The translations under genes were made by a program, and so were the position numbers. Shown piece after piece: positions 13,747-19,878 of a stretch of DNA of 19,878 bases; position 1 is the first letter of the stretch, and each line of letters begins with the position of its first letter. The notes under the pieces were generated by a model. It worked only from the letters and a program-made list of their open reading frames with translations. It searched no databases and was not told the origin of the DNA. The DNA is from Actinomycetota bacterium (GTDB lineage: Bacteria; Actinomycetota; Actinomycetes; Nanopelagicales; Nanopelagicaceae): assembly GCA_009699825.1 (NCBI GenBank), contig WLNM01000008.1, positions 1-19,878 of the forward strand, read 5' to 3'.

Positions 13747-14864
13747 CCCTCATTGAATCAATTCACGCAGCACTTGCCACGGTCGAAGATCCTGAAATCC
13801 ATCGCCCGTTACCCGATTTAGGCATGGTTGAATCCGTTGAGGCCGATAGTGGCGTTGCTCGCTTAAAGATTTTGCTCACTATTTCTGGTTGTCCTATGCA
13901 GGACCGATTGCGTACCGATATTACAAAAGCAGTTATGTCAGTAGAAACCATAACGTCGGTTGAGATTTCATTCGGTGTCATGAACGAAGAGCAACGCGGT
14001 AACTTAAAATCATTGTTACGAAATGGTCGCGAAAAAATTATTCCATTTGCTCAACCGGAGTCACTTACTCGCGTAATCGGAATTGCCTCCGGCAAGGGTG
14101 GCGTAGGTAAATCTTCACTCACAGTAAATCTGGCTGTTGCCGCGGCACAAAAAGGTTTAAGGGTTGGAATTTTAGATGCAGATGTTTATGGCCACTCTGT
14201 TCCACGATTGATGGGTTTGATAGGACAACGCCCAACTGCGATTGATCAGATGTTTATTCCACTTGAGTCATACGGAGTAAAAGTTGTTTCCATGGAAATG
14301 TTTAAGCCAGAACGCTCAGATGCTGTTGCATATCGCGGTCCACTCTTACACAAAGTTTTGGAACAATTACTATCTGATGCTTATTGGGGCGATCTAGATT
14401 TACTACTTATCGATTTACCACCCGGCACAGGTGATCTTGCAATTTCACTAGGTCAGCTCATTCCAACTTCAGAAATTCTTGTTGTAACTACTCCACAGGT
14501 TGCAGCAGCCGAAGTTGCAGAAAGAGCTGGACGAATTGCACACCAAATTAAGCAACACTTAGTCGGCGTTATTGAAAACATGTCTGATTTTCCTTGCCCT
14601 CATTGCAACGAAATGATTTCTTTATTTGGTTCTGGTGGTGGAGAAGAAACAGCAAAGAGGTTGTCAGATTTAGCAGGTAGTGATGTTGCGCTGCTAGGTA
14701 AAATTCCATTTAGCCCAGATCTGAGAACTGGTGGAGACAATGGTGCTCCTGTTGTAGTGCAATTCCCTGACAGTGTTGCTTCGAAAGCAATTAATGCAAT
14801 TGTTGATCAGTTAATAATTCGAAATAAATCACTTCTCGGTGTCAGGCTTGGACTTAGTACGTAA
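13743..14864 (+). CDS. mrp: Mrp/NBP35 (ApbC) family iron-sulfur cluster carrier ATPase
   Basis: Mrp proteins are cytosolic P-loop ATPases that carry and transfer Fe-S clusters. The 373-residue protein has an N-terminal MIP18/DUF59 domain (about 1-85, with LLTISGCPM) and then the P-loop domain with the deviant Walker A GKGGVGKSSLT (117-127), the switch-like DADVYGHS, and LIDLPPGTGDLA. The cluster-binding CxxC is C285-P-H-C288 in DFPCPHCNE. This is the complete two-domain form. It overlaps tatB by four bases. Its last 36 bases overlap, on the opposite strand, the end of the DUF1003 gene, so its final 11 codons (IIRNKSLLGVR onwards) are shared with coding sequence in the other direction. Confidence 0.94.
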   Translation: MTLIESIHAALATVEDPEIHRPLPDLGMVESVEADSGVARLKILLTISGCPMQDRLRTDITKAVMSVETITSVEISFGVMNEEQRGNLKSLLRNGREKIIPFAQPESLTRVIGIASGKGGVGKSSLTVNLAVAAAQKGLRVGILDADVYGHSVPRLMGLIGQRPTAIDQMFIPLESYGVKVVSMEMFKPERSDAVAYRGPLLHKVLEQLLSDAYWGDLDLLLIDLPPGTGDLAISLGQLIPTSEILVVTTPQVAAAEVAERAGRIAHQIKQHLVGVIENMSDFPCPHCNEMISLFGSGGGEETAKRLSDLAGSDVALLGKIPFSPDLRTGGDNGAPVVVQFPDSVASKAINAIVDQLIIRNKSLLGVRLGLST

Positions 14865-15329
14865 TTCATCAAGAACTTCCTCAAGCATGTCTTTAAGTTC
14901 ATTGCGTAAGAAATCTCTCGTAGCCACTTCACCGAGTGCATTACGAAGGCTTGCTAATTCACGAGTGAGATATTCCGTGTCTGCAATAGAGCGCTCATTA
15001 CGAGCACGATCTTCACTTACTTGAATACGATCCCGGTCAGCTTGACGATTTTGCGCAAGCAAAATTAAGGGTGCAGCGTATGAGGCTTGCAAAGACAAAA
15101 TCAGTGTCAAAAAGATAAATGGGTAATCATCAAAACGTAGATCTACTGGAGCCAAGGTATTCCAGGCAAACCAACTCAATACAAAGGCGGTCATGTAAAC
15201 CAAGAAACCTGCAGTTCCTAGGAAACGAGCAAAACGTTCTGATAAACGGCCAAATGTTTCAGGATCAAAGTTAGGACGAAACGTACGACCTGTTTCGCGA
15301 GGAGTATCTAAACGGTTATTGCGCGCCAT
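14829..15329 (-). CDS. DUF1003 family membrane protein
   Basis: The 166-residue protein has two membrane helices: FLGTAGFLVYMTAFVLSWFA and FIFLTLILSLQASYAAPLIL (about residues 35-95). Between them lies a short loop with NTLAPVDLRFDDYPF, where DUF1003 members carry a conserved Pro/Asp pattern. An acidic, coiled-coil-like tail follows (about 100-160) with alternating charged residues. Function of the family is unknown; it is often beside MgtE/CBS proteins, as here. The ATG has a good Shine-Dalgarno (GGGAGGA, about seven bases before) placed over the end of the upstream MgtE-N/CBS gene, two bases away, so the pair is co-transcribed. Its 3' end overlaps mrp by 36 bases tail to tail. Confidence 0.85.
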   Translation of the reverse strand: MARNNRLDTPRETGRTFRPNFDPETFGRLSERFARFLGTAGFLVYMTAFVLSWFAWNTLAPVDLRFDDYPFIFLTLILSLQASYAAPLILLAQNRQADRDRIQVSEDRARNERSIADTEYLTRELASLRNALGEVATRDFLRNELKDMLEEVLDELRTKSKPDTEK

Positions 15330-15331
15330 TT

Positions 15332-16639
15332 CTATTCCTCCCTTTCTTGTGTATTGAGTAATTCTTCATGCTGTAAAACAGCTGCGGTCTTTGAAATATC
15401 TCGGTGATCATGGCGCCAATTTTCAGGCAACAAGTGATCGAGTACGTCATCAACAGTAACTGCGCCTAATAGACGCTCATTTGCATCAATTACCGGTACA
15501 GATAGCAAGTTATAACTAGCTAAGTATGACGAAACTTCATTCAACGATGCTTGGGGATTTAAGCCTTGAGTATCGGTATCAACCATTGATCCAAGCAGAG
15601 TCGATGGAGCCTCTCGAAGTAAACGTTGGTAATGAGCGATTCCAATAAATCTTCCGGTTGGTGTTTCAAGGGGAGCGCGACAAATAAATACTTGGGATGC
15701 TAGTGCGGGCGAAATTTCACTCTGACGAACTGCTGCCAACGCTTCAGCTACAGTGTTATCTGCCGTCATAACAATTGGTTCAGGCGTCATCATGCCGCCG
15801 GCCGTGTAATCTTCATAATTCATTAAACGGCGTACATCTTCGGCGTCTTCTGGTTCCATTAATTCAAGAAGAGCTTGCGCACGTTCTTGACCAACTTCAC
15901 GTAGTAAGTCTGCGGCATCATCAGGATCCATTTCACCCAAGACATCGGCAGCACGTTCGCCTTCGAGTTCGGCTAATAATTCAACGCGCTCTGCTTCATC
16001 CATTTCTTCAAGCACGTCGGCTAGACGTTCATCGTTAAGCGCTCGCGCAACTTCAACACGACGCTTTGGCGCTAAGTCGTGCATTACAGATGCAAGATCA
16101 GCCGCACGCAGAGTGCTCAATGTGGAAAGCAAGTTTGCAACACCTTGATTGTGTTCAGAAGTCGCAAAACCAGATACTTCTTCCCAATGCACTGTCGAAG
16201 TCGCGCCTTTACGTCGTAAACCTGTGCCACGACGCATGATGTGAACGCGCGTGATTAGCCAATCACCACTTCTATTTTGTTCCATACCCATATCTTCAAC
16301 GACAACTTTTTCACCAGATTCGGCAAGTGAAATAGAACGATCGAGCATTTCTCCAAGTACGAGTATTTCACCTGCGCGTGTTTCAAAGCGACGCATGTTA
16401 AGTAAACCAGTAATAATTACGGTGCCACTTTCAATTGATGTAACGCGGGTAATTGGAACAAAAACTCGTCGGCGAAGTGGAACTTCAACTATTAGTCCTA
16501 AAATTCGTGGCGGTTGATTATTCGCGCGAAGGGTCGCAAGTGCATCTCGCACCTTTCCTACTGGATCACCATTTGGATCAAAGACCGCGGTACCTGCAAG
16601 ACGGGCGAGAAATACTCGATTATTCAAGTTTCCGCTCAT
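15332..16639 (-). CDS. MgtE N-domain plus CBS-pair protein without the channel domain
   Basis: The 435-residue protein is soluble or membrane-peripheral: no membrane helices are seen. Domains in order are a PRC-barrel-like N-terminal part (FLARLAGTAVFDPNGDPVGK, about 1-80, with a second similar stretch to about 155), an MgtE N-terminal superhelical domain (about 165-275) with the repeated acidic LAELEGERAADVLGEMDPDD pattern, and a CBS pair (about 285-420) beginning TAGGMMTPEPIV and ending VTVDDVLDHLLPE. In full MgtE these cytosolic domains gate a Mg2+ channel, which is absent here. Co-transcription with the two-helix DUF1003 gene suggests a membrane partner, but this is inference. A Mg2+- or nucleotide-sensing role is plausible. 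M. tuberculosis Rv1232c is the likely counterpart. Its ATG follows TACCCT by six bases. Confidence 0.86.
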   Translation of the reverse strand: MSGNLNNRVFLARLAGTAVFDPNGDPVGKVRDALATLRANNQPPRILGLIVEVPLRRRVFVPITRVTSIESGTVIITGLLNMRRFETRAGEILVLGEMLDRSISLAESGEKVVVEDMGMEQNRSGDWLITRVHIMRRGTGLRRKGATSTVHWEEVSGFATSEHNQGVANLLSTLSTLRAADLASVMHDLAPKRRVEVARALNDERLADVLEEMDEAERVELLAELEGERAADVLGEMDPDDAADLLREVGQERAQALLELMEPEDAEDVRRLMNYEDYTAGGMMTPEPIVMTADNTVAEALAAVRQSEISPALASQVFICRAPLETPTGRFIGIAHYQRLLREAPSTLLGSMVDTDTQGLNPQASLNEVSSYLASYNLLSVPVIDANERLLGAVTVDDVLDHLLPENWRHDHRDISKTAAVLQHEELLNTQEREE

Positions 16640-16710
16640 GGGCTAAGGGTAACCGCTCTATATACCTGCATGCACTCACTTAAATTGCACCGAGTAGATA
16701 CATTTGACCT
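16640..16710. promoter_or_regulatory. Divergent promoter region, MgtE-N/CBS gene and EamA operon
   Basis: Seventy-one bases separate the two ATGs. On the minus strand TACCCT (16651-16646) lies six bases before the MgtE-N/CBS ATG. On the plus strand TACATT (16699-16704) lies six bases before the EamA ATG. Both imply leaderless transcripts. The palindrome TGCATGCA (16667-16674) lies between the two boxes. No -35 boxes are convincing. Confidence 0.4.
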
Positions 16711-17616
16711 ATGTCTGCTGAGAAAACACTCATTCATAGTCATACGGCTATGCCTGGGCAGAACGATTTGATTCGCCTCGGTGTTGGGATTCTTGGAATT
16801 GGTACTTCGGGTCCACTGATTGCCATGAGCACAATGCCGGTCCCCACTTTAATTTTTTGGCGAAATCTTGGAGGAGCGATAGTCACCGCACCATTTGCTC
16901 TACGTCACTATAAAACTCGCAAAGGTATGGGATGGGCTGCACTAGCAGGAGTAATTCTTTCATTGCATTTCATTGGTTTCTTTTTAGCGATGCGTCTTAC
17001 AACAGTTGCAGCTGGTACTGCACTTGTTGCGCTGCAACCTATTTTTGCAGCCTTATTTGTTCGCATGACTGGTGGCATTATTCCATCGCGTGCATGGTTG
17101 GGTATGGTCGTTAGTTTTTCAGGAGTTGTTTTGATTTCAGGTGTTGACTTAAATATTTCATTTAGATCTTTCATGGGAGATTTAGCTGCAATAATTTCGG
17201 CGGTCCTTGCTGCTCTGTACATGATGGCCGGTTCAAAGGCCCAGCAAACTTTAGAAACTACTGCCTACACAACTATTTGTTATTTTGTTTGCGCAATTAC
17301 TGCGCTGCCAGTTGTGTTTTTTGGTGGCTTTAATTTTTGGAACTTCACAGCCAAGCAGTGGTGGATAGTTCTTGGACTCATTGCCGGGGCACAAATTCTC
17401 GGCCACACTATGTTCAATGCAGCACTCAAAAGAGTTTCACCTGCTGTAGTTTCTTTAATTATCTTCTTTGAAGTTCCAGTGAGTTCTGTACTGGCAATTT
17501 GGTGGCTTAATCAACGCCCGCCTCTTGCAATCATTCCTGGAATTGTTTTAATTCTGGCAGGATGCGCCCTAGTAGTTTGGCGCACACGATCTCCACGACT
17601 GGAGTTAGCGCCATGA
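16711..17616 (+). CDS. EamA/DMT family transporter
   Basis: This is a drug/metabolite transporter superfamily membrane protein, usually a small-molecule exporter. The 301-residue protein shows about ten hydrophobic helices in two repeats of five, the EamA layout; hallmark segments are LIFWRNLGGAIV in helix 2 of repeat one, TTVAAGTALVALQPIFAALF, and in repeat two AQILGHTMFNAALKRVSPAVVS and FFEVPVSSVLAIWWL. Its substrate cannot be read from sequence. I use the ATG at 16711 because a TANNNT box precedes it by six bases; a later ATG at 16753 would still keep all helices. The last gene codon overlaps the PHP start (ATGA). It heads an operon of five genes. Confidence 0.9.
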   Translation: MSAEKTLIHSHTAMPGQNDLIRLGVGILGIGTSGPLIAMSTMPVPTLIFWRNLGGAIVTAPFALRHYKTRKGMGWAALAGVILSLHFIGFFLAMRLTTVAAGTALVALQPIFAALFVRMTGGIIPSRAWLGMVVSFSGVVLISGVDLNISFRSFMGDLAAIISAVLAALYMMAGSKAQQTLETTAYTTICYFVCAITALPVVFFGGFNFWNFTAKQWWIVLGLIAGAQILGHTMFNAALKRVSPAVVSLIIFFEVPVSSVLAIWWLNQRPPLAIIPGIVLILAGCALVVWRTRSPRLELAP

Positions 17617-18458
17617 TTGATTTACATACTCATACAAATTGCAGTGATGGTACTGATTCACCTGCGCAGCTTGTTAACAAAGCAATCAACGAAGGTTTCT
17701 CACTCATAGCTCTCACAGATCATGACACAACTTCTGGATGGGAACCCGCAAAAGTAGCGCTTCGTGCAAATTTATCACTCGCCCTTGGCGCCGAAATTTC
17801 ATGCCTTACAACTGATGGAATTAGCGTGCACATGTTGGGATTGCTTTTTGACGGCGCTCATACAGAGATGCAAATCATGTTGGAAAATACACGTGATGGT
17901 CGTATCCCACGTGCACTAAAAATCATTGAATTGTTAAATGCTGGTGGATTTAAAATTTCTATGGATGATGTCGAATCCGTTAAACCTGAAGGTGCAACTC
18001 TTGGTAGACCGCATATAGCCGACGCTTTAGTAAAAAATGGAGTTGTTTCCTCTCGTGATGAGGCTTTCGCGGAATTACTGCATAACAACTCTCCATATTA
18101 TGTTTCTCATCTTGCACCTACTCCAGAGGATGCAATTTCAATGATTCGCAAAGCTGGTGGAGTAGCAGTTATTGCCCATCCATTTGCATCTCTTCGTGGC
18201 AACGTATTATCCGTTGCAGATTTTATGCCACTAAAGAAGGCGGGATTAAATGGAATTGAAGTTAATCATCGTGATCACAACAATGACGAACGAATTGCCC
18301 TCGCAAAAATCGCAGACGAATTAGATTTAGTAATTACAGGTGCGAGTGATTATCACGGCACTGGAAAACTCAATTCATTAGGTGAAAACCTGACTAGTCA
18401 GGCACAATGGGAACGCCTTGAGTCAGAGGCAGATCAGCGAAGGGTTATCACAGCATGA
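17613..18458 (+). CDS. PHP-domain phosphoesterase (RNase AM / TrpH-like)
   Basis: PHP proteins of this group act on phosphodiester bonds using a trinuclear metal site; the E. coli relative YciV (RNase AM) is a 5'-3' exonuclease that also removes 3',5'-bisphosphate phosphates. In this 281-residue protein the metal motifs are HTHTNCSDG (His5, His7, Asp12), LTDHD (Asp36-Asp38), GAEIS (Glu61), VIAHP and ITGASDYHG near the end. Between them is the insertion region GRPHIADALVKNGVVSS typical of the TrpH type. I start it at the ATG at 17613, inside the ATGA overlap with the EamA gene, with GGAG eight bases before it; upstream codons in the frame encode no family sequence. Its stop overlaps the marC-family start. 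Confidence 0.91.
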   Translation: MIDLHTHTNCSDGTDSPAQLVNKAINEGFSLIALTDHDTTSGWEPAKVALRANLSLALGAEISCLTTDGISVHMLGLLFDGAHTEMQIMLENTRDGRIPRALKIIELLNAGGFKISMDDVESVKPEGATLGRPHIADALVKNGVVSSRDEAFAELLHNNSPYYVSHLAPTPEDAISMIRKAGGVAVIAHPFASLRGNVLSVADFMPLKKAGLNGIEVNHRDHNNDERIALAKIADELDLVITGASDYHGTGKLNSLGENLTSQAQWERLESEADQRRVITA

Positions 18459-19072
18459 ACGTTGGCGAAATTACAGCAGTTACATTTGCTCTTCAAGCAT
18501 TCGTAACCTTATTTGTGATTATGGACCCACCCGGTGCAACGCCAATATTTCTGGGTTTAGTTGCTGATAAAACTCCAGCCACACGTCGCAAACTAGCGTG
18601 GCAAGCAGCAGCCGTCTCATTAGTTGTTATCACATCATTTGCACTTTTTGGTCGACTTGTACTTTCGTACTTAAATATCTCCCTCGAATCTTTACAAGCA
18701 GCAGGCGGACTCTTGCTACTCATAGTTTCACTTGAATTATTGATGGGTGGACGCCCAGGATCAGAAAATCGTAAATCAAATAACATTGCACTCGTTCCAC
18801 TTGGAACACCTTTGCTAGCTGGACCAGGTGCCATTGTTGCAACGATGATTTATGTGCAAAAAATTAATAATGTTGGTCAAGGTGTTGGATTGGCAATTGC
18901 AGTGGTCGCCGTTCATCTTGCAATCGCACTTACATTGATGGCATCAACAACGATTCTTAAAGTTATCAAAGATACAGGAGTAAATCTTGTTGCCAGTATT
19001 GCCGGACTCTTACTTGCTGCTATTGCAATTCAGATGATTGCAGATGCAATTAAGGCTTTCACTGCTGCATGA
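18455..19072 (+). CDS. MarC family integral membrane protein
   Basis: The 205-residue protein has about six hydrophobic helices and the MarC/UPF0056 pattern: FVTLFVIMDPPGATPIFLGL at the first helix with the conserved Asp-Pro, then LSYLNISLESLQAAGGLLLL and ALVPLGTPLLAGPGAI in the middle, where the family has its Pro/Gly-rich loop. MarC proteins are of unknown role; a link to multiple-antibiotic resistance is historical and not well supported. It is joined to both neighbours by ATGA overlaps (18455-18458 and 19069-19072), so it is translated as part of the EamA-PHP-MpaB operon. Length is normal for the family. Assignment is good, function open. Confidence 0.9.
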   Translation: MNVGEITAVTFALQAFVTLFVIMDPPGATPIFLGLVADKTPATRRKLAWQAAAVSLVVITSFALFGRLVLSYLNISLESLQAAGGLLLLIVSLELLMGGRPGSENRKSNNIALVPLGTPLLAGPGAIVATMIYVQKINNVGQGVGLAIAVVAVHLAIALTLMASTTILKVIKDTGVNLVASIAGLLLAAIAIQMIADAIKAFTAA

Positions 19073-19857
19073 GCTCTGAACTCGGTCTATATTCACCAGA
19101 AAGTATCGTCTGGCAAGTACACAGTGATCCATCAATGATTGTTGGTGGAATTAGAGCACTGTTACAACAAGCACTGCATCCTGATGCTATGGATGGCGTT
19201 GCAAAGAATTCAAATTTTCGTGAAGATACTTGGGGAAGGTTGCAGCGAACCGGGGATTATGTTGCGACTCTGACTTTTGCTCCACGAAAAGAGGTAGAAA
19301 CACTGAGTGCAAGGGTTCGATCTGTTCATACGCGATTAGGTTTAGATGGACAACATCTTCTTTTGTGGGTACACCTGTCACTTGTCGACTCTTTCTTAGG
19401 AACCGCGGTTCGCTCTGGAATGCATTTATCGCCGCAAGATCAGGACCAATACGTAAAAGAAATGGTGGCTTTTGCTGAGCAAGTGGGAATTAATGCAGAT
19501 GTGGTTCCCACAAACATGAAGGAACTCAGCGCATATTTCGAAGATATTGCACCTGAACTTTATGCAAGTGATGATGCTAAGCGCACAGCACTCTTTCTTG
19601 CAGTTCCACCAATGCCAACAGTAATTCGTTTTGCAACTCCTGCTGCTCCTGCGTGGGCAACATTGAGTGCATTAGCTACCGCAGCTCTTCCGGCATGGGC
19701 CCGCACACTTTATGCAATTCCTACGTTGCCAGGCCATGACGCTGTTACGAACGCAGCATTGGTTGCAACACGTTCAACTTTAAAACTAATTCCTGAAAAT
19801 ATCTTTCAACCACCGCTGCTAAAAGAGGCACGAATCAGGTGGGGGATCGCATCATGA
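19069..19857 (+). CDS. MpaB/DUF2236 family oxygenase-like protein
   Basis: The 262-residue protein belongs to the DUF2236 group related to bacterial latex-clearing protein and fungal MpaB, mostly heme b-binding oxygenases. Matching features are the start SPESIVWQVHSDPSMIVGG, the block ALLQQALHPDAMDGVAKNS containing the conserved His-Pro, and ED(T)WGRLQRTGDYVATLTFA with the conserved Trp/Arg/Arg-Thr positions, then a helix-rich middle LLWVHLSLVDSFL with the family's His. Substrate is unknown and heme binding has not been shown for this protein. No signal peptide. It follows the MarC gene with an ATGA overlap and its own stop overlaps the next start. Confidence 0.85.
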   Translation: MSSELGLYSPESIVWQVHSDPSMIVGGIRALLQQALHPDAMDGVAKNSNFREDTWGRLQRTGDYVATLTFAPRKEVETLSARVRSVHTRLGLDGQHLLLWVHLSLVDSFLGTAVRSGMHLSPQDQDQYVKEMVAFAEQVGINADVVPTNMKELSAYFEDIAPELYASDDAKRTALFLAVPPMPTVIRFATPAAPAWATLSALATAALPAWARTLYAIPTLPGHDAVTNAALVATRSTLKLIPENIFQPPLLKEARIRWGIAS

Positions 19858-19878
19858 CATCGGTGATTGCGATTACAA
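19854..19878 (+). CDS. Start of an unidentified gene, truncated by window edge
   Basis: The ATG at 19854 overlaps the MpaB-family stop as ATGA, like the three upstream junctions in this operon, and a G-rich Shine-Dalgarno-like run (AGGTGGGGG, 19838-19846) lies seven bases before it. Only eight residues (MTSVIAIT) are visible, too few to name the product. The start is inferred from operon layout. Confidence 0.4.

Noticed and set aside
15775..16517. Plus-strand open frames opposite the MgtE-N/CBS gene
   Set aside because: Composition reflects the complementary strand of repeated acidic codons; no recognisable domain and no start signals.
16667..16674. TGCATGCA palindrome between the MgtE-N/CBS and EamA genes
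   Set aside because: An eight-base palindrome is common by chance and no second copy or extended arms were seen; noted only within the promoter region.
17562..17612. Extension of the PHP gene upstream of 17613
   Set aside because: Metal motif His-x-His must lie near the N-terminus, and the ATG at 17613 fits this with an ATGA overlap and Shine-Dalgarno.
1..19878. Mobile elements, phage genes, toxin-antitoxin or defence systems, CRISPR arrays, tRNA or rRNA genes
   Set aside because: No transposase or integrase motifs, no direct repeats with spacers, and no tRNA-like cloverleaf were noticed; every larger frame fits a housekeeping or envelope family.

Overview
The window looks like a chromosomal piece of a small-genome, AT-rich actinobacterium, most plausibly of the freshwater acI / Nanopelagicales (Planktophila or Nanopelagicus) type. 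The reasons are a set of actinobacterial markers (a DUF3117 protein, an actinobacterial-type DapD, a TatB with the GIGPGEF start, an LCP/SpoIID wall locus beside purK-purE), visibly low GC for that phylum, and extreme packing. Almost every gene abuts or overlaps the next, no gap exceeds about 100 bases, and there are no insertion sequences, phage genes, tRNAs, rRNAs or CRISPR arrays. The lineage is inference; the gene families are read from the sequence.

Left third (1-7661): the 3' end of purK is followed by purE (purine synthesis), convergent with a minus-strand operon of an LCP-family wall-polymer ligase, a UDP-glucose dehydrogenase and a CoA-binding protein. Divergent from it runs a plus-strand set: GT2 glycosyltransferase, ABC-2 permease, its ATPase and a secreted SpoIID-type protein. 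Together these look like a compact locus that makes, exports and anchors a cell-wall glycopolymer.

Middle (7658-10121): dapD (lysine/diaminopimelate) on the minus strand is divergent from a LOG-family phosphoribohydrolase coupled to an SRPBCC protein. Then come a stand-alone sigma-region-4-like HTH protein and DUF3117.

Right half (10166-19878): leucyl aminopeptidase, an O-methyltransferase-like protein, an HtrA-type protease, TatB and Mrp run on the plus strand. They converge on a minus-strand pair, an MgtE-N/CBS protein without a channel and a DUF1003 membrane protein. The window ends with a plus-strand operon of EamA transporter, PHP phosphoesterase, MarC protein, MpaB/DUF2236 protein and the first codons of another gene, all joined by ATGA start/stop overlaps.

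The order dapD - LOG - DUF3117 - methyltransferase - htrA - tatB - mrp - MgtE-like recalls the Mycobacterium tuberculosis Rv1201c-Rv1232c neighbourhood, but sigE and rseA are absent between the methyltransferase and htrA.

I see no clearly new defence or mobile system. The most notable signals are a TANNCT -10-like box lying 6 or 7 nt before nine start codons (probable leaderless transcription), a CoA-binding gene that appears to start at ATT, an orphan sigma-region-4 protein where SigE is missing, an operator-like dyad before the ABC transporter genes, and a 36-nt tail-to-tail coding overlap between mrp and the DUF1003 gene.
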